Shown: in pieces, positions 32,510 to 40,377 of the stretch | How positions within the stretch are numbered: position 1 is the stretch's first letter | Layout of the letters: each line of letters begins with the position of its first letter | The notes under the pieces: model-generated | Told to the model about the DNA's origin: nothing | Databases searched by the model: none | The model's input: only the letters and a program-made list of their open reading frames with translations | NCBI RefSeq assembly: GCF_016907455.1 | Contig: NZ_JAFBCB010000001.1 | Span: forward strand, 3,348,001-3,412,000 | Length of the DNA: 64,000 bases | From: Brachybacterium muris | GTDB taxonomy: Bacteria > Actinomycetota > Actinomycetes > Actinomycetales > Dermabacteraceae | Direction: 5' to 3' | Program-made: the position numbers and the translations under genes

Positions 32510-33405
32510 GCCTCACCGGGATCTTCCCCGCCCTCATCACGCCGTACGACGCCGACGGCGCGGTCTCACCGACGATCAACCGGCGCCTGGTGGCCACGCT
32601 GAACGCCGAGGGGGCCGACGGCTACTTCGTCTCCGGCAGCTCCGCGGAGTGCTACCTGCTGGACACCCGCGAGCGCATGGAGATCCTCGAGGCCACCGTC
32701 GAGGCCGCCGAGGGCCGACCGGTGATCTTCCACGTGGCCGCCACCGACCACCGCTCCACCCTGGAGCACGCCCGCCGCGCCACCGATGCCGGCGCGAGCG
32801 CCGTGTGCGCCAACATCCCCACCTTCTTCACCTACTCCGACCAGTCCCTGGCCGCGTACTACCGGGACATCCGCGAGCACACCGAGCTGCCCCTGCTGGC
32901 CTACTACATCCCCTCCCAGACCGGCCGCCTGCTCACCGCCGACTTCTTCCTGGACCTCGCCGCCGACAACACCCTGCAGGGCATGAAGTACACCAGCAGT
33001 GACCTGGGGATCCTCTCCCGCATCCGCGCCGCCCGGCCGGACTCCTTCACGATCCTCGCCGGTTCCGACGACACCCTGCTGGGCTCTCTGGCCCATGGCG
33101 CGAACGGCGGCATCGGCTCCAGCTACAACCTGATCTGCGGGGTGTACGCGGGCATCTACCGTGCCTTCGGCGCCGGTGACCTGGAGGAGGCGCGCCGCCT
33201 GCAGTCCGTCTCCATCGCGGTGCTGGAGGAGATGGGCGGCTGGGAGTTCATCTCGTTCCTGAAGTCCGTGCTGCGCTCCCGAGGCCTGGACACCGGCCAG
33301 GCCCGCACCCCCATGAGCCCGATCCCCACCGAGCTCGACGACCAGCTGGCCGGGAAGCTCGCGGCCAAGACCCAGCTCGAGCCGTACCTGATCAGTCCCG
33401 TCTGA
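32506..33405 (+). CDS. N-acetylneuraminate lyase-like aldolase (DHDPS family)
   Basis: A 299-residue class I aldolase of the DHDPS/NanA family. The Schiff-base lysine is Lys161 in GMKYTSSD and the catalytic tyrosine lies at 133 or 134 in LAYYIPSQTG; GSSAECYLLD corresponds to the carboxylate-binding GSTGE loop with changed residues. Sequence around the lysine and the GADGGIGS-like NGGIGSSYNLICGVYAG segment are closer to sialic-acid lyases than to DapA. It would cleave a 2-keto-3-deoxy sugar acid to pyruvate and an aldehyde. Because a GH88 enzyme shares the operon, a 2-keto-3-deoxy-hexonate substrate is a fair alternative to N-acetylneuraminate. Confidence 0.8.
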   Translation: MSLTGIFPALITPYDADGAVSPTINRRLVATLNAEGADGYFVSGSSAECYLLDTRERMEILEATVEAAEGRPVIFHVAATDHRSTLEHARRATDAGASAVCANIPTFFTYSDQSLAAYYRDIREHTELPLLAYYIPSQTGRLLTADFFLDLAADNTLQGMKYTSSDLGILSRIRAARPDSFTILAGSDDTLLGSLAHGANGGIGSSYNLICGVYAGIYRAFGAGDLEEARRLQSVSIAVLEEMGGWEFISFLKSVLRSRGLDTGQARTPMSPIPTELDDQLAGKLAAKTQLEPYLISPV

Positions 33406-33452
33406 CCCCTCTCGCTCCCGACCCCGCCCTTCCGACCCCATCGACCGCCCTC

Positions 33453-33480
33453 CCGCCATCCCCGACCCGCCATCCCCGAC
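33453..33480. repeat. 14-bp tandem duplication in intergenic region
   Basis: CCGCCATCCCCGAC occurs twice in tandem (33453-33466 and 33467-33480) in the 114-bp gap between the aldolase gene and the sugar-receptor gene. The gap is C-rich and nothing else stands out in it. Confidence 0.8.
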
Positions 33481-33519
33481 CCCACCGTCGTTCCCGCCGT
33501 ACTCAACGAGGAGATCACC

Positions 33520-34833
33520 ATGAACACCATCGCCCGCCGTCGTCTGCTCCAACTCGCAGGCCTCTCCGGCCTGACCGCCGCTGCTGCCGCCTGCACCCCC
33601 GATGAGGACTCCGGTTCCGGCTCTGGCGGAGGCGGCTCCGACGGGGGCGGCTCCGGTGCCGGCCTCGAGTTCATCTGGCCCGGCACCTCGGATCCCGAGA
33701 CCGCCGTGGCCAACGACCTCAAGACCGCCATGTCCGAGCAGGGCATCACCATCGAGTACAACTTCCTGTCCTGGAACGACATGCAGCAGCAGCTGTCGGT
33801 GCGCATCCAGGCCAACGACGCCCCCGACCTCACCATGACCCAGGACGTCACCGACTGGGTGGCGATGGGTGCGCTGGCCTCGCTGGACGAGCGCACGGCC
33901 GAGGTGGACACCTCCCTGTTCCGCCCCGGCACCCTGGAGTACTCCACCGTGGACGGCTCCCTGTACGCCCTGCCGTACTCGGCGCAGTCCTGGACCCTGG
34001 TGGTTAACCGGGAACTGGCCGAGGCCGCCGGCATCGACCCCGAGGGCATCGCCACCTATGAGGACATGCAGGCGGCCGCCACCGAGCTCACCGGGGACGG
34101 GAAGTACGGCTTCTGCATCCCGATGCAGAACCCCCGCTTCGCGTTCCGCACCTTCATGACCGCCGCCTACGCCAACGGCTTCAACCCCGGTGACTACGCC
34201 GAGCCGGAGACCGAGAAGTGGATCCAGACCCTGGAGCACCTGCTGGCCTTCAACGACCTGCGGCCCGACGCCGACAAGGCCTGGGCCTACCCGGAGATGT
34301 TCCGCTCCTTCGCCAACGGGGAGACGGCCATGATCGCGGCCGGTTCGTTCTTCACCGCCAACGTGTACGAGCTGAACCCCGAGATCGTGGGCAACTCCGT
34401 GCAGATCCCCTACCCGCAGGGCCCCTCCGGCAGTGACAAGTCGGTGCCGATCTCCAACGCCGGGTTCGCCCTGTTCGAGGGCTCGGAGAACCAGGACGCC
34501 GGGTGGACGGTGATGGAGGAGCTGCTCAAGCCCGAGTGGCAGGCGCGCCTGACGGCGGTGGCCCACGCCCCCGCCACCACCGACATCACCATCGACGACC
34601 TGCGGCCGTGGATCGAGCAGTACTACCCCGATGCCGTCGAGGGCCACGTGGCGCACTGCGAGGCGCAGATGAGCATCGCGGACGAGCGCGGCACCGAGCT
34701 GCAGAAGATCCCCGGCCAGCCGGCCATCGAACCGGAGTTCCAGATCATCTTCAACGAGTTCATCGCCGGGTCGATCGACGCCGCCGGGGCCGTGGAGAAG
34801 ATGAGCGAGCGCTTCGCCTCCGTCGCGGGTTGA
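33520..34833 (+). CDS. Sugar ABC importer substrate-binding lipoprotein (family 1)
   Basis: A 437-residue receptor. The N-terminus ARRRLLQLAGLSGL is a twin-arginine-like lipoprotein signal with the anchoring cysteine at 25 (AAACTP), then a Gly/Ser/Asp linker. The mature protein has the MalE-type fold marks: LEFIWPGTSDPETAV, APDLTMTQDVTDWVAMGAL, ALPYSAQSWTLVVNREL and FANGETAMIAAGSFF. It captures a carbohydrate for the two permeases that follow directly. No ATPase gene is in the operon, so a shared MsiK-like ATPase encoded elsewhere is needed, as is common in actinobacteria. Confidence 0.9.
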   Translation: MNTIARRRLLQLAGLSGLTAAAAACTPDEDSGSGSGGGGSDGGGSGAGLEFIWPGTSDPETAVANDLKTAMSEQGITIEYNFLSWNDMQQQLSVRIQANDAPDLTMTQDVTDWVAMGALASLDERTAEVDTSLFRPGTLEYSTVDGSLYALPYSAQSWTLVVNRELAEAAGIDPEGIATYEDMQAAATELTGDGKYGFCIPMQNPRFAFRTFMTAAYANGFNPGDYAEPETEKWIQTLEHLLAFNDLRPDADKAWAYPEMFRSFANGETAMIAAGSFFTANVYELNPEIVGNSVQIPYPQGPSGSDKSVPISNAGFALFEGSENQDAGWTVMEELLKPEWQARLTAVAHAPATTDITIDDLRPWIEQYYPDAVEGHVAHCEAQMSIADERGTELQKIPGQPAIEPEFQIIFNEFIAGSIDAAGAVEKMSERFASVAG

Positions 34834-34836
34834 GCC

Positions 34837-35787
34837 ATGGCGGCCCCGACCCTGGACAAGGCTGACCCGCGCCCTCCCCGCCAGCGCACGGGGAAGGTGC
34901 GGCTGCGCAGCTGGTACGACAAGACCGGCTTCTGGCTGCTGCTCCTGCTGCCGGTGCTGATCACGCTCGCGGTGTTCCAGTTCTACCCGCTGCTGGAGAC
35001 GCTGCGCATGGGCTGGACCAACGAGGGTGCTCGCACCGTGGACCCCGGCTTCGTGGGCGCCCAGAACTTCGAGCGGCTGCTCACCGAGGACCCCCACTTC
35101 TGGGGCATCGTGCGCAACAGCTTCATCTGGGTGTTCACCTCGGTGATCCTGCAGCTGGTGATCGGCACCCTCGCCGCCCTGGTGCTGAACTCGAGGATCA
35201 GGCTGCGCTCGGTGTGGCGCGGGCTGCTGATGGTGCCGTGGGTGACGCCCACCGTGGTGGTGGGCGTGATCTGGCGGTGGATCTTCGAGGGATCCAACTC
35301 GGGCCTGGCGAACTTCTTCCTGACCAGGCTGGGGGTGTTCGACCAGCCCACCGTGTTCCTGGCCTCGGACTTCTGGGTGTGGCCGGTGCTGCTGTTCGCC
35401 TCCACCTGGAAGGGCGTGCCGTTCGTGACGCTGCTGGTGCTGGCCGCACTGCAGGGCGTCCCGAAGGACCTGCACGAGTCCGCGGCGGTGGACGGTGCCG
35501 GGCCGGTCAAGCGGTTCTTCCACGTCACGATCCCGTCGATCCGCGGCACCCTGTTCACCACCGGGATGATCTCCCTGGTGACCACCTGGTTCAAGTTCGA
35601 GCTGATCTGGGCACTGACCAACGGTGGCCCCGGCTTCGCCACCTCCATCCTGCCCACCTACGTGTACACCTGGGCGTTCAACCGCCTGGAGTACGGGATG
35701 GCGGGCGCGGTGGCCACGCTGGCGCTGGTGATCATCTTCGTGGTCGCCGCGATGTACGCCCTGCTGTTCCGCGAGAAGGAGTCCTGA
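34837..35787 (+). CDS. Sugar ABC importer permease (MalF type)
   Basis: A 316-residue permease with six membrane helices; first helix near residues 30-50 (FWLLLLLPVLITLAVFQFY). The conserved EAA-loop is ESAAVDGAGPVKRFFHVTIPSI, where the shared ATPase docks, followed by TNGGPGFATSILPTYVY, typical of MalF-type subunits. It begins four bases after the receptor stop and its stop is followed after two bases by the next permease, so the three are one transcript. Confidence 0.9.
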   Translation: MAAPTLDKADPRPPRQRTGKVRLRSWYDKTGFWLLLLLPVLITLAVFQFYPLLETLRMGWTNEGARTVDPGFVGAQNFERLLTEDPHFWGIVRNSFIWVFTSVILQLVIGTLAALVLNSRIRLRSVWRGLLMVPWVTPTVVVGVIWRWIFEGSNSGLANFFLTRLGVFDQPTVFLASDFWVWPVLLFASTWKGVPFVTLLVLAALQGVPKDLHESAAVDGAGPVKRFFHVTIPSIRGTLFTTGMISLVTTWFKFELIWALTNGGPGFATSILPTYVYTWAFNRLEYGMAGAVATLALVIIFVVAAMYALLFREKES

Positions 35788-35788
35788 G

Positions 35789-36673
35789 ATGACCACGTCC
35801 CAGGTCACCGGTGAGGTGATCACCCCGCGCAAGCAGAAGGTGCGGCCACTGGAGGTGCTGGGCCGGTACACGGCCCTGTTCGTGCTGATGGCGTTCCTGC
35901 TGCTGCCGGCGGCATGGATGGCGTTCTCCTCACTGAAGCCCAACTCGATGCTGTTCGGCGCCACCCCCGACTTCTCACTAGAGGGGGTGAGCCTGGACAA
36001 CTACCGCTGGGCGCTGCGCCCCGACGGCATGGACATGGGCCAGCTGCTGATCAACACCTTTTCCACCAACCTGATGTCGGCCCTGCTCACCACCGCATTC
36101 TGCGCGGTCGCCGGGTACGGGCTGGCCCGCTACAAGGGCGGACTGGCCCGGGCGCTGGTGGCGTTCCTGGTGATCTCCCAGATGATCCAGGGCCCGATGA
36201 TCATGGTGCCCTGGTACCAGATCGCCGCCACCCTGGACCTGATCAACACCCGCGAGGTGCTGGTGCTGATCTACCAGACCCTCACCATCCCCGCCGCGAT
36301 CTGGCTGATGGCCGGGTTCTACCGGGCGATCCCGGTGGAGCTGGAGGAGGCCGCCGCGATGGACGGCTGCTCGAAGCTGGGCACCTTCTGGCGGATCATC
36401 CTGCCGCTGTCCCTGCCGGGGCTGGCGGCGATCTCCCTGTACGCCTTCATCCTGGGCTGGAACGACTACCAGTACGCGCTGATCCTCACCAGCTCCGAGT
36501 ACTCCAAGACCCTGCAGATCGGCATCGCGCAGGTGATGAACTCTATCGGCGCCACCAACTGGGGCGGCATCCTCGCCGCGGGCACCATCGCGGTGATCCC
36601 CGCGGTGATCCTGTTCTCCCTGGTGCAGAAGACCCTCATCTCCGGCCTGACAGCGGGGTCGGTGAAGGGCTGA
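35789..36673 (+). CDS. Sugar ABC importer permease (MalG type)
   Basis: A 294-residue permease with six membrane helices and the EAA-loop ELEEAAAMDGCSKLGTFWRIILP. WNDYQYALILTSSEYSKTLQIG is the usual MalG-type segment before the last helix. The last codons overlap the GH88 gene start (TGATG at 36671-36675), coupling transporter and hydrolase translation. Confidence 0.9.
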   Translation: MTTSQVTGEVITPRKQKVRPLEVLGRYTALFVLMAFLLLPAAWMAFSSLKPNSMLFGATPDFSLEGVSLDNYRWALRPDGMDMGQLLINTFSTNLMSALLTTAFCAVAGYGLARYKGGLARALVAFLVISQMIQGPMIMVPWYQIAATLDLINTREVLVLIYQTLTIPAAIWLMAGFYRAIPVELEEAAAMDGCSKLGTFWRIILPLSLPGLAAISLYAFILGWNDYQYALILTSSEYSKTLQIGIAQVMNSIGATNWGGILAAGTIAVIPAVILFSLVQKTLISGLTAGSVKG

Positions 36674-37890
36674 TGTCCTCCCGAGTCCGGCTGGAGGAGA
36701 TGGCCTCCCGCACCCGTGCTCTGCTGGAGGCGGTGCCGGAAGGCGCAGCTCCCTATGTCGCGGTCGACGGGGATGTGGCCGCCGGTGCCGTGCGAGGCTC
36801 CCGCACTCCCCCGTGGACCCTGGGGTTCTGGCTGGGGCAGCTGCACCTGACCGAGGCCGTGCTACCGGATCCGGCAGTGCGGCATCGGCTGGATGCAGAG
36901 CAGGAGCAGCTATGCTCCCTGGTGCTCGACCGTGGCCCCGAGTTCGACCACGACCTGGGCTTCCTGATGATCCTGGGGCCGCTGGCAGACGAACAGGCAG
37001 GTCGCGGGCAGGGAGAGCCCTTCGGGGCCAGCAGCCGGTACCGTCGGCCGCTCCAGACGGCCTGCGAGGCACTCGCCGGGCGCTACAACGAGCGCGGCCA
37101 TTTCCTGCGGGCCCACGGCTGGGAGGGCTCCGGCGGTGAGCACATCGACCAGCCGGGCGACAACGACGGACCCGCCGGCAGGTTCATCGCCGACACCTGG
37201 ATGAACCTGCCGCTGCTTCTGTGGGGAGCGCGCGCGTTCGACCGGCCCGCCTGGGCACAGGTGGCGCTGGGCCATGCGCGCACGGCGCGGGAACTGCTCA
37301 CCGGGGCCGATGGCTGGGTGCTGCACGGGTTCGAGATCGACCCCGCTACCGGCGAGCGCCGCGGGCCCTCCACCATTCAGGGCGCCTCCCCCACCAGCCC
37401 CTGGTCACGCGCCCAGGCGTGGACGGTGTACGGGATGGAGCTGTCGGCACGGATGCTCGGGGCCGATGGGCACCTTCCCCGCGGCGGGGCCGAGCTGTGG
37501 CGGGCGGAGGCGGCTCAGCTCGCGGCGCAGTTCCTCGCGCACTCCCTTCCCTCCGGGGTAGCGCCGTGGGACTTCTCGATGCCGCAGGGAGATCGCACGG
37601 TGCCGGACACGTCGGCTTCGGCGATCGTGCTGGCGGCCCTCGAGGGCTGGGCCGCCGTGGGGTCGGGTGCAGCGACGGCCGCAGAAGGCATGACGGACCG
37701 GGCTGCGTCGCTCGATGCCGCTCTGCGGCCGTGGTCCTCTCCGGGGCGTGCCGGGACGGGCCTGCTGGGCGGTGGGTGCTACTACTTCCCGGCCGGCCGG
37801 GGCATCGACGAGCCCTGCGCGTGGGGCGACTACTTCTGGATGGAAGCGGCTGCGCGCCGCTGCGGCCTGACGGTGCCGTACGACCTCTGA
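36673..37890 (+). CDS. GH88 unsaturated glucuronyl hydrolase
   Basis: A 405-residue (alpha/alpha)6-barrel hydrolase that cleaves unsaturated uronic acid from oligosaccharides made by polysaccharide lyases. The two family aspartates are present: Asp94 in FDHDLGF and Asp174 in ADTWMNLPLL. Other marks are WTLGFWLGQL, WSRAQAWTVYGM, DTSASAIVLAALE and GDYFWMEA. It lacks a signal peptide and works on imported oligosaccharides, matching the ABC importer in the same operon. The product, 4-deoxy-5-keto-uronate, is normally turned to 2-keto-3-deoxygluconate, a possible substrate for the operon's aldolase. It replaces the usual longer frame start, which is inside the permease gene. Confidence 0.88.
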   Translation: MSSRVRLEEMASRTRALLEAVPEGAAPYVAVDGDVAAGAVRGSRTPPWTLGFWLGQLHLTEAVLPDPAVRHRLDAEQEQLCSLVLDRGPEFDHDLGFLMILGPLADEQAGRGQGEPFGASSRYRRPLQTACEALAGRYNERGHFLRAHGWEGSGGEHIDQPGDNDGPAGRFIADTWMNLPLLLWGARAFDRPAWAQVALGHARTARELLTGADGWVLHGFEIDPATGERRGPSTIQGASPTSPWSRAQAWTVYGMELSARMLGADGHLPRGGAELWRAEAAQLAAQFLAHSLPSGVAPWDFSMPQGDRTVPDTSASAIVLAALEGWAAVGSGAATAAEGMTDRAASLDAALRPWSSPGRAGTGLLGGGCYYFPAGRGIDEPCAWGDYFWMEAAARRCGLTVPYDL

Positions 37891-38108
37891 CCGGGCGCAC
37901 GAGACCGAGAGGGCAGGGACGCAAGAGCCCGCGGACCGGGGCACGCGGCCGCGAGCTGCGTCCCCTGGTGATGCGTGGGTCCCCCGACCACCGCATCGAC
38001 CACGCTCGCGACCTCGTACCGGTCCTTCCTGCTGCAACAGGGCTCTCCCGCACCCGGTATCGGTAATCTACGCGGCCCTCCGCTGCCGTGCGATGGGTTG
38101 AACTGCAC

Positions 38109-38167
38109 GGGGAGTTCTCCCCATGGCGACCCCTGCGCGGGCATATCGCCGTCGGTACCAGGTACCG
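38109..38167. promoter_or_regulatory. Two palindromes in the 379-bp gap before the Opp-type operon
   Basis: The gap 37891-38269 contains no gene I can support. It holds GGGGAG-TT-CTCCCC (38109-38122) and CGGTACC-A-GGTACCG (38153-38167), both perfect. They could be operator sites for an unlinked regulator or small hairpins in a leader; a promoter could not be placed with confidence, though CATACT at 38229-38234 is -10-like. Confidence 0.45.
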
Positions 38168-38269
38168 GCCCGGGGTGATCTGTGACGCTCCGTGTCATCG
38201 CGATGTTCCCGACCATGCCGAGCAGTGCCATACTGCCCATAGTTTCCCTTTGCATAGCCGAAAGCACTG

Positions 38270-39211
38270 ATGATGACGACGAGCGATGCTCTCCCGGTCG
38301 AGGCCGCGGTCTCGCTGGACGACCGCACCGCCCGGACCCCCCTCTGGCGCGCGTTCCTGCGGCCCGTCCCGGCGGCCGCTGCCGTGGTCGTCGCGGTGAG
38401 CCTGCTCGCTGCGGTGTTCGCCCCGCAGCTCAGCGCCCTGTCCGGCAACGACCCGTTCACCTACCACCCCGAGGCCCTCGGCCCCGACACCGCTCCGCTG
38501 GGCGCATTCGGCGGTGTCAGCACCGATCACTGGTTCGGGGTGGAGCCCGGCACCGGCCGCGACCTGTTCTCCCTGGTGGTCCACGGCGCCCGGGTGTCCC
38601 TGCTGGTGGGCATCGCCTCCACCTTGCTGGCCACCGTCATCGGCGTGGTCCTCGGGATCGTGGCCGGCGCCGTCGGCGGGTTCGTCGAGAAGCTCGTGGA
38701 GGTGGCCACAGACGTCACCCTGGGCTTCCCCTTCCTGATCTTCGCGATCGCCCTCAGCGCCCTGTTCCCGCTCCAGGCCCCCCGCGCCCTTCTGCTCACC
38801 CTGGTCATCGGCATGTTCGGCTGGCCGGGCATCGCCCGCGTGGTCGCCGCCGAGACCCGGGTGATCGTGCGTCAGCCGTACGTGGTGGCCTCCCGCGTGA
38901 TGGGGGCACGCCTGGCCCACGTGCTGCGGCACCAGGTGCTGCCCAACGTCGCCTCCACCGTGATCGTCTACTCCTGCATCTCCCTGCCCGGCCGCATCAG
39001 CGCCGAAGCCACCCTGTCGTTCCTCGGCGTCGGCGTGCTGCCGCCCACCCCCTCCTGGGGCCGGTCGATCGGTGACGCCATCAGCTGGCTGCTGGTGGAC
39101 CCCGCCTTCCTGCTGTTCCCCGCAGCGGCCCTGTTCCTGGTGACCTTCTCCTTCAACATCTTGGGCGACACCCTGCGCGACGCCCTCGACCCCCGGGGGG
39201 CACAGCGATGA
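38270..39211 (+). CDS. Opp/Dpp-type ABC importer permease (DppC type)
   Basis: A 313-residue permease. After a first helix (AAAVVVAVSLLAAVFAP) and a periplasmic loop comes GVSTDHWFGVEPGTGRDLFS, the DppC-type motif, then further helices and the EAA-loop PYVVASRVMGARLAHVLRHQVLPN. The end FNILGDTLRDALDPR is characteristic. Two ATG codons open the frame (38270 and 38273). First gene of a four-gene unit in which every junction is an ATGA overlap. Confidence 0.88.
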   Translation: MMTTSDALPVEAAVSLDDRTARTPLWRAFLRPVPAAAAVVVAVSLLAAVFAPQLSALSGNDPFTYHPEALGPDTAPLGAFGGVSTDHWFGVEPGTGRDLFSLVVHGARVSLLVGIASTLLATVIGVVLGIVAGAVGGFVEKLVEVATDVTLGFPFLIFAIALSALFPLQAPRALLLTLVIGMFGWPGIARVVAAETRVIVRQPYVVASRVMGARLAHVLRHQVLPNVASTVIVYSCISLPGRISAEATLSFLGVGVLPPTPSWGRSIGDAISWLLVDPAFLLFPAAALFLVTFSFNILGDTLRDALDPRGAQR

Positions 39212-40377
39212 TCCCCGCCCTGCAGCGTGTGGCCCGCAGCGTGTTGGTGCTGCTGGTGGTCATGACACTCACCTTCGCGATCTTCTACCTCGCCCCCATC
39301 GACCCTGCCCTGCAGATGTGCGGCAAGCCCTGCTCCCCGGAGGACCTCGAGGCCGCCCGCGGCTTCATGGGCTTCGACCAGCCGTGGTTCGTCCAGCTGG
39401 GCACCTTCCTGGTGGCGATCTTCACCGGGCGCACCTTCGGCTCGGCCGAGGTGGCCGTCCAGTGCGCCGCCCCCTGCCTGGGGTACTCCTTCCAGCTGCA
39501 CCAGTCGGTGACCGAGCTGATCGTGGACCGCTTCCCGGTCACGTTCTCGATCGCCCTGGGTGCCGTCGCGCTGCAGGCACTGTTCGGGATCGCCGCCGGG
39601 GCGCTGGCCGCCCGCCGCCAGGGAGGCATCCTGGACCGCACCGTGACCGGGGTGTCCGTGGTCGCGGCCTCCGCCCCCGCCTTTGTGGTGGGCCTGCTGG
39701 CGGTGGTGGTGTTCGCCCTGCAGCTGGACCTGCTGCCCAGCGGCGGCTACGAGCCCTTCACCGAGAGCCCCCTGCAGTGGGCCCGCCACCTGGTTCTGCC
39801 CTGGATCACCCTGGCCTTCCTCAACGGCGCCGTGTACGCACGCCTGGTGCGCTCCTCGATGATCGAGCAACTGGGCCTGGACTACGCGCGCACCGCACGG
39901 GCCGCCGGCCTGCCCGAACGGCGCATCGACCGGTACGCGCTGCGGAACCTCGCACTGCCCCTGACCACCCTGATCGCCCTGGACATCGGGGCACTGCTGG
40001 GCGGCTCCGTCATCACCGAGCGGATCTTCGGCCTGCCGGGCCTGGGCGCGCTGCTGCTGGACGCGACCTCCACCGCCGACCTGCCGGTGATCGTGGGCAC
40101 CACCCTGGTGGGCTCCCTGCTGATCGTCCTGGCGAACCTCTGCGCGGACCTCGCCCGCCCCCTGCTGGACCGGCGCCTCGCCGCCACCGGCAGGCGCACC
40201 TCCGCCCTGTCGGACCCGACCGATCCCACCGACCCCGACAGCCTGGCCGACCCCGTCGACCCCACCGAAGCCTCGAGCCCCGTCGACCCCACCGAAGCCT
40301 CGAGCCCCGTCGATCCCACGCATCGGACCACCCCGTCCGATCCGAAAGCCCCCACCCCTCAGGAGACATCCTCATGA
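39208..40377 (+). CDS. Opp/Dpp-type ABC importer permease (DppB type) with repetitive tail
   Basis: A 389-residue permease of DppB type: QRVARSVLVLLVVMTLTFAI as first helix, a cysteine-bearing periplasmic loop (QMCGKPCSPEDLEAARGFMG), and the EAA-loop DYARTARAAGLPERRIDRYA. It is longer than the usual 310-330 residues because of a 60-residue C-terminal tail of Asp/Pro/Thr/Ser, including two copies of VDPTEASSP. The tail is cytoplasmic by topology. Start ATG overlaps the previous stop, and its stop overlaps the receptor ATG. Confidence 0.86.
   Translation: MIPALQRVARSVLVLLVVMTLTFAIFYLAPIDPALQMCGKPCSPEDLEAARGFMGFDQPWFVQLGTFLVAIFTGRTFGSAEVAVQCAAPCLGYSFQLHQSVTELIVDRFPVTFSIALGAVALQALFGIAAGALAARRQGGILDRTVTGVSVVAASAPAFVVGLLAVVVFALQLDLLPSGGYEPFTESPLQWARHLVLPWITLAFLNGAVYARLVRSSMIEQLGLDYARTARAAGLPERRIDRYALRNLALPLTTLIALDIGALLGGSVITERIFGLPGLGALLLDATSTADLPVIVGTTLVGSLLIVLANLCADLARPLLDRRLAATGRRTSALSDPTDPTDPDSLADPVDPTEASSPVDPTEASSPVDPTHRTTPSDPKAPTPQETSS
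40254..40319. repeat. 27-bp tandem repeat in the tail of the DppB-type permease
   Basis: A 27-bp unit beginning CGTCGACCCCACCGAAGC starts at 40254, 40281 and (partial, diverged) 40308. It encodes VDPTEASSP. The period is in frame, so length changes would not disturb the permease. Confidence 0.85.

Noticed and set aside
32566-36000. A minus-strand open frame of 1144 codons
   Set aside because: Runs opposite the aldolase, receptor and permease genes; composition is that of a shadow frame and no family is recognisable.
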